From positions 1-64,000 of the forward strand of contig NZ_JAUOEK010000117.1 of the NCBI RefSeq assembly GCF_030540835.1: a DNA stretch of 64,000 bases, in the 5' to 3' direction. Source of the stretch: Flavivirga aquimarina (GTDB taxonomy: Bacteria > Bacteroidota > Bacteroidia > Flavobacteriales > Flavobacteriaceae). Under the pieces are notes generated by a model. The model was not told the DNA's origin. It worked only from the letters and a program-made list of their open reading frames with translations, and did not search any database. Shown piece after piece: positions 1-8,421 of the stretch. Position numbers and translations under genes: made by a program. Position 1 is the first letter of the stretch, and every line of letters begins with the position of its first letter.

Positions 1-80
1 TCGTGAAATATGGTAAAACTGAATTCGTGTGAATTCGTGAAACCTGCCAGCCGGCAGGCTGGTTCGTGTCAAAAGTTTTT
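1..80. repeat. Intergenic TTCGTG-rich repeat with GC-rich palindrome
   Basis: The octamer AATTCGTG occurs twice with a 10-bp period (22-29, 32-39), and TTCGTG recurs after a GC-rich block at 43-62. In that block CCTGCC can pair with GGCAGG, or CCAGCC with GGCTGG, giving two overlapping hairpins. The same combination (TTCGTG motifs beside a CCTGCC hairpin) is seen on the minus strand at about 48036-48106. I read both as members of one intergenic repeat family; no gene is visible here. Confidence 0.6.
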
Positions 81-138
81 AGAAGCTGAAAGCGACATAC
101 ACTAAAGTACATAGTTTTAACTCCATTTGAGACCAATA

Positions 139-170
139 AAAAAAACCTAAGCAGAACACTTAGGTTTTTT
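139..170 (-). terminator. Rho-independent terminator after the P-II gene
   Basis: On the minus strand AAACCTAAG and CTTAGGTTT form a 9-bp stem around a short loop, followed by a run of T. It lies just past the stop codon of the P-II gene and would end the amt-P-II transcript. Confidence 0.85.
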
Positions 171-186
171 ACATTCAAAAATATTG

Positions 187-528
187 TTATATAATAGCAT
201 CGTTTCCTTGTACGCCCGTACTAAGCCGTATGGCATCCTCAACGTTATAAATAAATATTTTACCGTCTCCTACTTTATTTTCAGAGGCATTTTTTTTAAT
301 AACATCAATACATTTTTCTAAATGGTTATCACTTATAACACAAATAATCATAACACGGCTATGTAAAATCATAGATTGTTCGGTTCCTCTATAGCGTTCA
401 GAATAACTTGTTTGTAATCCAGTTCCTTTTACAGGAACAACCGTAATACAAGGAATTTCTGCTTCTTTTAGTCCACGTTGAACTGCTTTTAATTTTGAGG
501 GTCTTATAATGGCTTCTACTTTTTTCAT
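187..528 (-). CDS. glnK: P-II family nitrogen regulatory protein (GlnB/GlnK type)
   Basis: A 113-residue trimeric signal protein that senses 2-oxoglutarate and ATP/ADP and typically docks on the ammonium channel to block it. The beta-alpha-beta start (MKKVEAIIRP), the T-loop with ERYRGTE around residues 44-50 and the GDGKIF nucleotide/C-loop motif near residue 88 fit the family. It lies 29 bp downstream of the amt gene on the same strand, so the two are probably co-transcribed and this is the GlnK-type partner of that channel. By position, the residue matching the uridylylated Tyr51 of the E. coli protein is Gln here, whereas Tyr46 is kept. Uridylylation at the classical site is therefore unlikely. 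Confidence 0.93.
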   Translation of the reverse strand: MKKVEAIIRPSKLKAVQRGLKEAEIPCITVVPVKGTGLQTSYSERYRGTEQSMILHSRVMIICVISDNHLEKCIDVIKKNASENKVGDGKIFIYNVEDAIRLSTGVQGNDAII

Positions 529-557
529 GTAAATGTTTTAAATTTCGTTTAAACTAA

Positions 558-1811
558 TTATTCAAAAGTGGTATAAGCTTCAACACCAAAAGAAGCTGCA
601 TCAATACCTGCTGTTTCTTCAGAACGGTCTACTCGTATTCCTATTGTTTTCTTTAAAATAGTTAAAATAATAAAAGTAACCGCAAAAGAAAATATACCTA
701 TTACAAATACACCTGTAGCCTGAGTTATTAATAAATCTGTACCTCCGCCAAAAAACAATCCGCTTTCAGCAGCAAATAACCCAACGGCTATAGTACCAAA
801 AAATCCATTTACTCCATGTACTGCAATAGCACCAACTGGGTCGTCAATCTGCATCTTATCAATAAAGATTACAGCCACATCTACTAAAACACCAGCTATC
901 AACCCTATTATTATAGCAGAACCTGGTTCTACCACATTGCAACCAGCAGTAACAGCTACTAATCCTGCAAGCACACCATTTATAGTCATAGTTACATCAA
1001 TTTGCCCATACTTAAAGTAAGTATATACGATTGTTGATATTCCACCAGCAGCCGAAGCTAAAAAAGTATTAGTTGCAACACTACCTATCAATTCCCAATT
1101 ACCTACAGCTCCTAAGGTAGAGCCTGGATTAAAACCAAACCAACCAAACCAAAGAATAAATCCTCCAACAGCTGCCAAGGGTAAGTTATGACCTGGAATT
1201 GCTACAGGTTTACCATTTTGATCGTATTTGCCAATACGTGCTCCTAATACAATTGCTGCTGCTAAAGCTGCAAAACCTCCCATAGCATGAACTGCTGCAG
1301 AACCTGCAAAATCATTAAACCCTTTTACGGCTAACCACCCATTAGGGTTCCATACCCAATTTGCTACCAAAGGGTACAAAACTGCGCAAAATAGTATCAC
1401 AAAAATGGCATACGCCCAAACTTTCATACGTTCTGCTACTGCACCAGAAACTATTGAAATAGCAGCTATTGCAAAACCTAATTGAATAAACCAAAATAAT
1501 TTATTTGATACAGTTAGTCCCAGCCCTAAATCTGCATCTGTTATTCCTGTGTCAAATGCAAACCAACCATTAGATGCACCGTAGGCAATGCCAAAACCAA
1601 CAGCGTAAAATGCTACGCCTCCAAAAGTAATATCTATAATGACCTTGGCTATGATACTCATGGCATTTTTTGCCCGTACAAAACCTGCTTCAAGTAAGGC
1701 AAAGCCTCCTTCCATTAAAAAAATAATTGCTGCGCATATTGAAACCCAAACGGTATCAATTGCTGAAATAATTTCTGTTTGCGCTATGGCAACAGTAGTA
1801 ATATCTTGCAT
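558..1811 (-). CDS. amt: Ammonium transporter
   Basis: A 417-residue inner-membrane Amt/MEP/Rh channel that imports ammonium. The Amt signature region near the N-terminus (FLMEGGFALLEAGFVRAKNA), the first pore His in AAVHAMGGF, the second in AVHGVNGFFG and about eleven hydrophobic spans are visible. The C-terminal tail (RVDRSEETAGID) is the segment that couples to P-II in studied homologues. The order is amt then P-II, the reverse of the common glnK-amtB arrangement. There is no cleavable signal of the long proteobacterial type; the N-terminus is short. The 243 bp upstream (1812-2054) show no clear sigma-54 site. Confidence 0.95.
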   Translation of the reverse strand: MQDITTVAIAQTEIISAIDTVWVSICAAIIFLMEGGFALLEAGFVRAKNAMSIIAKVIIDITFGGVAFYAVGFGIAYGASNGWFAFDTGITDADLGLGLTVSNKLFWFIQLGFAIAAISIVSGAVAERMKVWAYAIFVILFCAVLYPLVANWVWNPNGWLAVKGFNDFAGSAAVHAMGGFAALAAAIVLGARIGKYDQNGKPVAIPGHNLPLAAVGGFILWFGWFGFNPGSTLGAVGNWELIGSVATNTFLASAAGGISTIVYTYFKYGQIDVTMTINGVLAGLVAVTAGCNVVEPGSAIIIGLIAGVLVDVAVIFIDKMQIDDPVGAIAVHGVNGFFGTIAVGLFAAESGLFFGGGTDLLITQATGVFVIGIFSFAVTFIILTILKKTIGIRVDRSEETAGIDAASFGVEAYTTFE

Positions 1812-2054
1812 AAATTAGTGTTTTGATAAGTTAACAAATACTCAGTTTTTCATAAAAAAACACCAATATATAAAAAATAACCACTGCATTTTTTACGGAT
1901 TTAATAAAAAAAAAAATCACTTTATTGATAAATCTCATTTTTCACTAAATCGTTAATTATTTTTTAACGTTTAAACAGGATAAGCTAAAAATCCATATCG
2001 AAATTGAACAAAAAAATCTCATGTAAAAAGCTGTACATTAATTTTAAAGTCTAA

Positions 2055-2693
2055 TCATTTTATAGCTCTACCGCGAATTTGTGAAACAATAGGAATGAAT
2101 GGAGAATACAAATTATAGCTTACTAATTTTAAACTACTAAACCCCGCCAGTTCTAATACCTGTTTAGTATCTCGATTGGTATGACAACCTTCAAAAAACC
2201 AATGCCATGGTTTATGCATTATATTCTGTATCCATCTTAAAATTGAATTCTTTTGAGCTTTTACATGTTCAATAAAAATAAATGTCCCAGATGGTTTTAA
2301 TATGCGTTTAATTTGTTTTACACACTGTTCTGGACTCTTTACTGTACAAAGTACCAAGGTGCTAACAACAAAATCACAGGAATTATCAGCTAAATCGATT
2401 AACTCTCCTTTAATCGCTTTAATCTCTAAGTTAATACCATATTTATCAGCACTCTTTTTTAAATTGGCATGCATATGGATATTAGGTTCGATAGCTATTA
2501 AAGTTGTTCCTGGTTTTAAATAACGCATATTAGCTCCTGTTCCTGAACCGATTTCTACTACTGTTTCTGGATGGTTTCTAAAAAGTTGTCGTTTTGATTT
2601 TCCAAATAATCTATCCATATAACCAGATAATACTTTAAACATAAAGGCATTAATAGGACCACGAATAGCGTTATTTTTAAAGTCATTATTCAT
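2055..2693 (-). CDS. Class I SAM-dependent methyltransferase
   Basis: A 212-residue soluble methyltransferase. Motif I is visible as EIGSGTGANMRYL near residues 47-59, followed by the acidic IAIEPN strand that usually holds the ribose hydroxyls, then LADNSCDFVVSTLVLCTV and ILKPSGTFIFIEH, as in ubiquinone/menaquinone-type and METTL7-like enzymes. The substrate cannot be read from the sequence. It ends a run of minus-strand genes, 18 bp from the M43 protease gene, so it may be the last gene of that unit. Confidence 0.85.
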   Translation of the reverse strand: MNNDFKNNAIRGPINAFMFKVLSGYMDRLFGKSKRQLFRNHPETVVEIGSGTGANMRYLKPGTTLIAIEPNIHMHANLKKSADKYGINLEIKAIKGELIDLADNSCDFVVSTLVLCTVKSPEQCVKQIKRILKPSGTFIFIEHVKAQKNSILRWIQNIMHKPWHWFFEGCHTNRDTKQVLELAGFSSLKLVSYNLYSPFIPIVSQIRGRAIK

Positions 2694-2711
2694 TTATCTG
2701 TATGTAACTTA

Positions 2712-3635
2712 TTAATTAGATTTAAGTGCTGGACTCGATAATAAAGCATGACGCCCTAAATGGTTTTTTAAAACATAATGCATACGAGCAATTTGATCAT
2801 TTGTAAATACATTCATTACTTCATCGTCGGACCAATTCATATAATTATTAACCATCACAGGGTCTCCTTCACATCCCGTAAAAGGGATATTATATACTGG
2901 TTTATGTACGGCAGGTGTGTCATCACAATAATCATTAGTCTCACAAGCTCCACCAGCCCAGGGGTGCAATAATCCTAAATAATGTCCCATTTCATGCGTT
3001 AGAGTTCTGCCGTACCTTGCTTGACAATCAATATCTGATTCTCCGAAATGATACCGACTAATTATAATGCCTTCTTTATCATCTGGCCCTGGAACTGCTA
3101 ATAAATATGCTCCAGGTAAATCTATATCTGGCCCTGTGGCTAAGCCAAGGGCTAAACACATGGAATCTTCTGGTAAAGCTGTTGTCCAAATATTAATATA
3201 TTGACTAGTATCCCAATAGTCATATTGTGCAAAATGATTTGTATTATAGCCTAGAGTTGGTACATCTACTTTATTTTGGTCTATCCTATTTATACCATTT
3301 ATTGGGTTTCCATTTGGGTCTTGTTTTGCTAAAACAAACTCAATTTTTGAATCTCCTCCGTCTGGATGATCGTTGTAACCTCTGGTACCAAATTTTCTTC
3401 TGTAATCTTCATTAAGTATTTCAATCTGTCTATAAATGCGTTCTTCAGAAAGGTTTGCACCCTCGCCAACAGATTCTCCTTTATGCATAACATGAACAAC
3501 CACCGGAAGATAAAACACCTCATCATCTGGGTTTATGATTATTTGGTTATCATCGTTTGAACAGGAGCCAAACAATAAAGATATTAGCGCCATAGCAAAC
3601 AGGTTTTTAAAATAAATTTTATTAAGGGTTTTCAT
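2712..3635 (-). CDS. M43-type zinc metalloprotease, lipoprotein
   Basis: A 307-residue secreted metalloprotease of the pappalysin (M43) type. The zinc site is HEMGHYLGLLHPW (HExxHxxGxxH) near residue 213, and a Met-turn is seen in NNYMNW about 50 residues later. The N-terminus is a lipoprotein signal ending in LFGSC-SNDD; Asp residues right after the Cys match the flavobacterial surface-export signal for lipoproteins, so display on the cell surface is likely. The usual Cys-rich segment (CETNDYCDDTP) follows the zinc site. The length fits a single catalytic domain without the C-terminal secretion domain often seen in this family. Confidence 0.9.
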   Translation of the reverse strand: MKTLNKIYFKNLFAMALISLLFGSCSNDDNQIIINPDDEVFYLPVVVHVMHKGESVGEGANLSEERIYRQIEILNEDYRRKFGTRGYNDHPDGGDSKIEFVLAKQDPNGNPINGINRIDQNKVDVPTLGYNTNHFAQYDYWDTSQYINIWTTALPEDSMCLALGLATGPDIDLPGAYLLAVPGPDDKEGIIISRYHFGESDIDCQARYGRTLTHEMGHYLGLLHPWAGGACETNDYCDDTPAVHKPVYNIPFTGCEGDPVMVNNYMNWSDDEVMNVFTNDQIARMHYVLKNHLGRHALLSSPALKSN

Positions 3636-3676
3636 AATTTTAATGTAATAATTGAATTGATTGAATAATACGTTAG

Positions 3677-4141
3677 CTATGGGTTTGTAATTTCTTCTAA
3701 AACTCTATTACCCCATCCTCCATAACTACCTAAACTTTCACTATAATTAGCTAGTTCGGCATCACTATAAGCACAGCCATCATAGATTTCAATTCCTAAT
3801 TCAACCATTTCCCATGAGTCTTCAACAAAATGCCAATTAAATGCATGTGTTGCATTCTTATTGTAACCGGAACTTCCCTTTTCAATTTTACCTAAAGGAA
3901 AAAGTCCTCTAGATGCTACAGGCAATTTTAACTGATCCAAACATTGCTCTATAACTATTGGGTTAGATGTTGCTGCCACAAATGAAGTGTCTTGCCAATT
4001 ACCATGGCTGCTTTCTGGGCAACTATTAAATCTAAAATAACGTTTTGTTGATATATTCTTTTCGTCATCATTACTACAAGATGCTAGAAACAGACCTGTA
4101 GCACATAAAATTATACTTAAATTAAAAATTACTTTTTTCAT
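3677..4141 (-). CDS. Lipoprotein, possibly BP74-like domain
   Basis: A 154-residue lipoprotein with signal peptide MKKVIFNLSIILCATGLFLASC and lipobox LASC followed by SNDDE, an acidic tail that suggests surface export. I chose the ATG at 4141 because it starts directly at the signal peptide and avoids overlap with the upstream gene; an in-frame ATG at 4183 is possible but adds a non-signal extension. The body (HAFNWHFVEDSWEMVELGIEIYDG region) resembles the pattern of BP74-type domains, where an Asn-x-Trp-x-His stretch is followed by a Cys/Asp-rich end, but this is a weak likeness. Function unknown; it sits between the M43 protease and a sterol-desaturase-family gene, all on one strand. Confidence 0.7.
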   Translation of the reverse strand: MKKVIFNLSIILCATGLFLASCSNDDEKNISTKRYFRFNSCPESSHGNWQDTSFVAATSNPIVIEQCLDQLKLPVASRGLFPLGKIEKGSSGYNKNATHAFNWHFVEDSWEMVELGIEIYDGCAYSDAELANYSESLGSYGGWGNRVLEEITNP

Positions 4142-4163
4142 ATTTATTTTTTTAAAAGGTGTA

Positions 4164-4943
4164 TTATTTCTTATTTGAAACATCTCTGAATAGCAGCATA
4201 TCTATAATGCGATTGGAAGCTCCTAAATAATAACCTGTTTCATGCTCAAAATTTTTAGGGTTTTTAAATGTGCCGAATAACATGTCTATAATCGGTAAGT
4301 CTGTATAATTATATTTATGAATCCCTTTAGCATGATGAATAGTATGACTTTCTGGTCGTTGAATAATATAGCCTATCCATCTTGGAGTATGGATGTTTGC
4401 GTGCTGAAAAACACCCAAAAAAGTAAGTGATAGAATGATAATGGTGATGGCTTGAGGCGCTAGCCCCATTAAAAATGCAAAAGTAATTGAACCAACAAGA
4501 GATAACCCTATCATATCATTAATACTAAACATAAAAGCACTAGATACATCTAATCGTTCTGCACTGTGATGTATTTGATGAGAGATTCTAAACAAAAAAT
4601 TTGATTTATGCATGCTTATATGCCATCCATATTGCACTAGTTCAAATAAAAACACACCCAAAACAACTTGTGCTGTTAAGCTTAAATTGCTAAAATCTAC
4701 TAACTGAAAAGACGCAAAAAAATCGTCCCATAGTAAAGGTATATAGGTAGTAAGTAACATATAGGCTAAAAAGAATAGTAGGCCTCTAAGTTTCCAAAAT
4801 TTAATACTTGGTAACGCTCTTGCAGGGAATAATTGTTCCCAAATAAATAAACCTCCAAAAATAGCATAAACGATTAACGATACTGGATCGGTTAAAATCT
4901 CTAAAGGACTTGGTAATTGTGACATAATAATTTCTAAATTCAT
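4164..4943 (-). CDS. Sterol desaturase / fatty acid hydroxylase family protein
   Basis: A 259-residue integral membrane di-iron oxygenase. The histidine clusters that bind the two irons are present: HISMH (108-112), HQIHH (122-126), HANIH (181-185) and HTIHH (200-204). Four or so hydrophobic spans surround them. Members hydroxylate or desaturate sterols, carotenoids or fatty acyl chains; the substrate here cannot be read. The start could be the Met at codon 1 or codon 7 (MSQLPS); the longer one is given. The lipoprotein gene downstream starts 22 bp past its stop codon, so they may be co-transcribed. Confidence 0.88.
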   Translation of the reverse strand: MNLEIIMSQLPSPLEILTDPVSLIVYAIFGGLFIWEQLFPARALPSIKFWKLRGLLFFLAYMLLTTYIPLLWDDFFASFQLVDFSNLSLTAQVVLGVFLFELVQYGWHISMHKSNFLFRISHQIHHSAERLDVSSAFMFSINDMIGLSLVGSITFAFLMGLAPQAITIIILSLTFLGVFQHANIHTPRWIGYIIQRPESHTIHHAKGIHKYNYTDLPIIDMLFGTFKNPKNFEHETGYYLGASNRIIDMLLFRDVSNKK

Positions 4944-5076
4944 AGCTTTTAAAGTTTTTTCACAAAATTACACGCTGTTTAAAAAGGAAACTAAAAATTG
5001 CCCTTGACCTATGTTAGGAAATTGATTTTTAAAGCGTTAACAAAGCACTAAAAAAAGGGTATATTTAAATATTCTT

Positions 5077-5084
5077 TATATTTG
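5077..5084 (+). promoter_or_regulatory. Bacteroidota -7 element
   Basis: TATATTTG matches the TAnnTTTG -7 consensus and lies 55 bp before the start codon of the lipoprotein gene at 5140. No convincing -33 element was found. Confidence 0.45.
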
Positions 5085-5139
5085 TTGTTGCTAACTTTTC
5101 TAATATTTATTAGAAAACCCAAATTATAACCTACTTACT

Positions 5140-5964
5140 ATGAAATACTATACACTATTATTCGTATTATTTATTGCGTTTTCGTGTTCGGAAAAAGAGG
5201 ATGATCTATCACCTCAAAGTGATGTGCCTGAACAAAATGAAAATGATCAAGACGACACCACTGATGACAATCAAGACAACAACACTACTACAGGCTTTGT
5301 TGATAATTTTGAGGGCACTGGAGCATTAGTTAATTACGTAACTAACAATGCATCGGCATTACCAGATGTATTAAGAGTATCGGGAAGATACAGTGCAGCG
5401 CTAACAGATAATACTGATAATAAAACGCTGCATTACAACCAAGATCAAGGTCGGTTAGATGCAAAATTAGTCACTTTTCCTTTTGAGTTTATTGCAAGGA
5501 ATATTGGTATTGGTACTATAGAGAACTCACAAATAGCGCCTTCATCAGAAAATAATCCTTATAATTTTTCGGGTGTTCAAGTTCATGTAGAAGATTTTAA
5601 TTCTATAAATTCATCTCATGTTGTTGTTGGACATAGAGGTGCTACAGGCTTTACAATTGAAGGAAAAAACACTTTAAATGGCGATTCTTCTGTAAATGAT
5701 ATTGGTGCAAACACAGTTCCAGAAGGAAGAGCTGACATACGTATTGTTGGTAACGAAAATAATACGCTTACTGTATATTGGCAACTCCCTAATCTAACAG
5801 GTAATAGTACTTCTGATGATTGGGTACTTTATAACGGAACTGGTAATTTACCAGGAACAGCTCCAACGTATGGCAATACTGTTTATGTTGGACTTATTAC
5901 TTACGCTTTCTATACAACGGGTGTTCCTTTTGTGGGAACTTGCGATGCTATTGAAATTAAATAA
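5140..5964 (+). CDS. Hypothetical surface lipoprotein
   Basis: A 274-residue lipoprotein of unknown function. The signal peptide MKYYTLLFVLFIAFSC ends in a lipobox Cys followed by SEKEDD, which resembles the lipoprotein export signal for surface display in this phylum. Residues 30-50 form an acidic low-complexity Asp/Asn/Gln/Thr linker, then comes a globular part of about 220 residues rich in beta strands, Asn and Gly, suggesting a beta-sandwich of lectin or carbohydrate-binding type. This last point is inference from composition only. It stands alone between opposite-strand genes. Confidence 0.7.
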   Translation: MKYYTLLFVLFIAFSCSEKEDDLSPQSDVPEQNENDQDDTTDDNQDNNTTTGFVDNFEGTGALVNYVTNNASALPDVLRVSGRYSAALTDNTDNKTLHYNQDQGRLDAKLVTFPFEFIARNIGIGTIENSQIAPSSENNPYNFSGVQVHVEDFNSINSSHVVVGHRGATGFTIEGKNTLNGDSSVNDIGANTVPEGRADIRIVGNENNTLTVYWQLPNLTGNSTSDDWVLYNGTGNLPGTAPTYGNTVYVGLITYAFYTTGVPFVGTCDAIEIK

Positions 5965-5986
5965 CAGAGTTAAAGTCATATCATAT

Positions 5987-6553
5987 TTAAGAATGTATTT
6001 TTTTTCTAATTCTGCTTAAACTTTCTGGGTGAATCCCCAGATATTTAGCTATTTTATTAACTGGAATATTAGAGATATAATCTGGTTTGTTTTTAAACAT
6101 TTCAACATAAATCTCTTCGGCTGTTTTTGTTAAAAGTGCTTTTTCTCTATTAGATTTTCTTATATAACCATGTTCGGTCATAATTCTTCCAAACTTATTT
6201 ACATCAAATGAATCATTATAAGCTTGCATCAAATCTTCACGTTTAATGACTTCAACATCACAATCCATTAATGCCATTACCCGAACATCTCCGGGTTGTT
6301 GATTCAGAAAAGAAGTAAAACAGCAAAAAAACTCTTTTTCAAAAAAGAAGTCTATTATTTTTTCAGACACATAACTTTTTATAGTAATTTCGGCAATCCC
6401 CCTATTCATAAAATACAAAGAGTCCTCCACTTGTCCATATTCGGTAACGATCTCACCTTTTTTTAAAAAACTCTTTTTTACAGGAAAAGGTAAATCTTCG
6501 TATGAGGGTGTAGAGATATTTAAAGTTCTATTAAAAAATTCCAGAAAAGTCAT
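5987..6553 (-). CDS. Crp/Fnr family transcriptional regulator
   Basis: A 188-residue regulator with an N-terminal cyclic-nucleotide-binding-like jelly roll (residues about 25-115, with KKGEIVTEYGQVEDSLYFMNRG) and a C-terminal helix-turn-helix (KIAKYLGIHPESLSRIRKK, 167-185). It lacks the conserved phosphate-binding Arg cassette of true cAMP receptors and the Cys cluster of Fnr, so its ligand is unclear; many Bacteroidota proteins of this form are single-copy stress or redox regulators. Its target cannot be inferred from its neighbours. Confidence 0.88.
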   Translation of the reverse strand: MTFLEFFNRTLNISTPSYEDLPFPVKKSFLKKGEIVTEYGQVEDSLYFMNRGIAEITIKSYVSEKIIDFFFEKEFFCCFTSFLNQQPGDVRVMALMDCDVEVIKREDLMQAYNDSFDVNKFGRIMTEHGYIRKSNREKALLTKTAEEIYVEMFKNKPDYISNIPVNKIAKYLGIHPESLSRIRKKIHS

Positions 6554-6692
6554 TTTTAAAAACAGGTTTAGTTTTAGGGTTACAATTTAACTCAATATAA
6601 ATAGTTGAGTGAATTTCTATAAAGCACAAATACAATATAATAGATGCTATTCTTAATTAATAGTTGCGTTAAATTATAAGAAATATGATATC

Positions 6693-6727
6693 AAAAAAAA
6701 TCCCAAGCCAAAGCTCAGGATTTATTT
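6693..6727 (-). terminator. Terminator after ferredoxin gene
   Basis: On the minus strand a 9-bp stem (ATCCTGAGC pairing with GCTTGGGAT, one G-T pair) is followed by a run of T. It lies 25 bp past the ferredoxin stop codon. Confidence 0.8.
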
Positions 6728-6751
6728 TATAAATTAATATTGGTTTAAACT

Positions 6752-7105
6752 TTATCCCTCAGGATGCATAAAGCGTTGCTTAGCTAGCAACTCTTCTTCT
6801 GTTTCTACAACATCTTCATCTGGCACACAACAGTCTACAGGGCAAACCGCTGCACACTGTGGCTCATCATGAAAGCCTTTACATTCTGTACATTTATCGG
6901 GAACGATATAATAAATTTCATCACTTACAGGTTCTTGAGCCTCATCCGCATCTACTTCATTCCCATTCGTTAAGACAACAGTACCATCCAGACTTGTACC
7001 ATCTTTATAACGCCAATCATCGGCGCCTTCATATATTGCTGTATTTGGACACTCCGGTTCGCAAGCACCACAATTTATACATTCATCTGTTATTATAATA
7101 GCCAT
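6752..7105 (-). CDS. Ferredoxin with two [4Fe-4S] clusters
   Basis: A 117-residue electron carrier. The first cluster motif [12 protein letters not shown] is at residues 9-20; the second set is split around a long insertion ([22 protein letters not shown], residues 73-94), the layout of the Allochromatium-type 2[4Fe-4S] ferredoxins. The segment between them is acidic. It is divergently transcribed from the acyl-CoA reductase gene across a short shared promoter region, an arrangement common in this family of bacteria. Its redox partner is not identified by the sequence. Confidence 0.93.
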   Translation of the reverse strand: MAIIITDECINCGACEPECPNTAIYEGADDWRYKDGTSLDGTVVLTNGNEVDADEAQEPVSDEIYYIVPDKCTECKGFHDEPQCAAVCPVDCCVPDEDVVETEEELLAKQRFMHPEG

Positions 7106-7130
7106 ACCTTATTTTTCTCTTGAGTTTGCT

Positions 7131-7138
7131 TAAATTTG
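7131..7138 (+). promoter_or_regulatory. -7 element of the acyl-CoA reductase gene
   Basis: TAAATTTG fits TAnnTTTG and lies 44 bp before the ATG at 7183. It sits downstream of the TTG at 7120, which therefore is unlikely to be the real start. Confidence 0.5.
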
Positions 7139-7144
7139 CAAACA

Positions 7145-7176
7145 CAAAAATAGCGCCAAAACCATTCATAACCAAA
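7145..7176 (-). promoter_or_regulatory. Promoter of the ferredoxin gene
   Basis: On the minus strand TATTTTTG (7145-7152) matches the -7 consensus and TTTG (7173-7176) the -33 box, with a 20-bp spacer. Transcription would begin about 30 bp before the ferredoxin start and overlaps the divergent plus-strand promoter. Confidence 0.6.
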
Positions 7177-7182
7177 TACAGA

Positions 7183-8241
7183 ATGAATTTACAACAAAGA
7201 ATTAACGCTTTTGTAAAATTAGGAGATTTTTTAAGCCAATTTTCTAACGAAGTGATTCTAAAAAAAGATAATATTGAACACAACGATATATTCTTTGATG
7301 GTTTTAAGCATCAATTAAAATTAGCCGAAGAACATAATGGTTGGTTTACAAAAGAAAATATTCGGTTTTCACTTGAAGGTTGGGTACAATCCTTAACACC
7401 AGACAACCTAAACACATGGCTAAAATCTTATCAAATTAATATAACCAAGCCTAAACAAGTTGCCATCATCATGGCCGGAAACATACCATTGGTAGGCTTT
7501 CATGATTTTTTGTCGGTACTCATTTCTGGACACCGTGTTTTAGTAAAACAATCATCAAACGATAAACACCTATTACCCTACTTGACAAAATATTTAGAAT
7601 TTGTTGAACCGGGATTTAAAGGCCTCATAACATTTACCGAAGACAAAATAGAAAATTTTGATGCCGTAATAGCTACAGGAAGCAATAATACAGCACGTTA
7701 TTTTGAACACTATTTTAAAAATAAACCGTCCATTATAAGAAACAACCGAAATTCGGTAGCTGTTTTAAACGGAAAAGAATCTACAGAAGAGCTCAAAACA
7801 CTCTCCGAAGATATTTTTAGATATTATGGCTTAGGGTGTAGAAACGTATCTAAAATATTTGTTCCTAAAAATTACAATTTTGATGCTTTTTTTGAAGCGA
7901 TGTACCATTGGCATCCCATAATTGAAAAAGCTAAGTATGCAAATAATTACGACTATAACAAAGCTGTATATTTAATGAGTGAATTTGATATGCTAGAAAA
8001 TGGATTTTTAATGATAAAAGAAGATAAAAGCTATGCATCTCCTATCGCTACCGTTTTTTATGAATATTACGATTCTGCACAACAATTGAAAGAAAAATTA
8101 GACCTAGAAAAACAGCAAATACAATGTATTGTCTCTAATGGATTTACAGAAAATGAAATCTCTTTTGGAGCGACTCAAAAACCGCAGCTTTGGGATTATG
8201 CAGATCGAGTGGATTCTATTGAATTTTTATTATCAATTTGA
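7183..8241 (+). CDS. Acyl-CoA reductase (LuxC-like)
   Basis: A 352-residue NAD(P)H-dependent acyl-CoA reductase related to LuxC of the aldehyde dehydrogenase superfamily, expected to reduce a long-chain acyl-CoA or acyl thioester to an aldehyde. A Rossmann-like part (VAIIMAGNIPLVGFHDFL, VLVKQSSNDKH), the strand DAVIATGSNNTARYFEHYF and the catalytic Cys in YYGLGCRNVSKIF near residue 217 are visible. I chose the ATG at 7183 rather than the in-frame TTG at 7120 because a -7 promoter element lies between them. It is divergent from the ferredoxin gene and followed by serC, a conserved neighbourhood in flavobacteria whose purpose is not established. Confidence 0.85.
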   Translation: MNLQQRINAFVKLGDFLSQFSNEVILKKDNIEHNDIFFDGFKHQLKLAEEHNGWFTKENIRFSLEGWVQSLTPDNLNTWLKSYQINITKPKQVAIIMAGNIPLVGFHDFLSVLISGHRVLVKQSSNDKHLLPYLTKYLEFVEPGFKGLITFTEDKIENFDAVIATGSNNTARYFEHYFKNKPSIIRNNRNSVAVLNGKESTEELKTLSEDIFRYYGLGCRNVSKIFVPKNYNFDAFFEAMYHWHPIIEKAKYANNYDYNKAVYLMSEFDMLENGFLMIKEDKSYASPIATVFYEYYDSAQQLKEKLDLEKQQIQCIVSNGFTENEISFGATQKPQLWDYADRVDSIEFLLSI

Positions 8242-8421
8242 TGAAAAAATTATCAATTTTATAACATAAAATCCCTAATTAATTAGCAACTTTGCATCTT
8301 TAAATTTCATCTCATCCTTTAATCCTTCACCATGAGAATAAAGGTTGGAGTTAAAACTAATATTAACTAAAAATTCGCCCATAAAATTCCCTTTTTTAAG
8401 GAAAGGGTTAGGGATAGGAAA
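8242..8421 (+). other. Intergenic region before serC
   Basis: This gap contains a stretch ending in AAATTCCC...GGAAAGGGTTAGGG with a short inverted repeat (CCCTTT / AAGGG), a sort of sequence often repeated between flavobacterial genes. No gene is visible. It must carry the serC leader, but I cannot place a convincing promoter. Confidence 0.35.

Noticed and set aside
6859-7098. His/Tyr-rich 79-residue plus-strand frame
   Set aside because: Complement of the Cys-rich ferredoxin gene; composition is an artefact of that.
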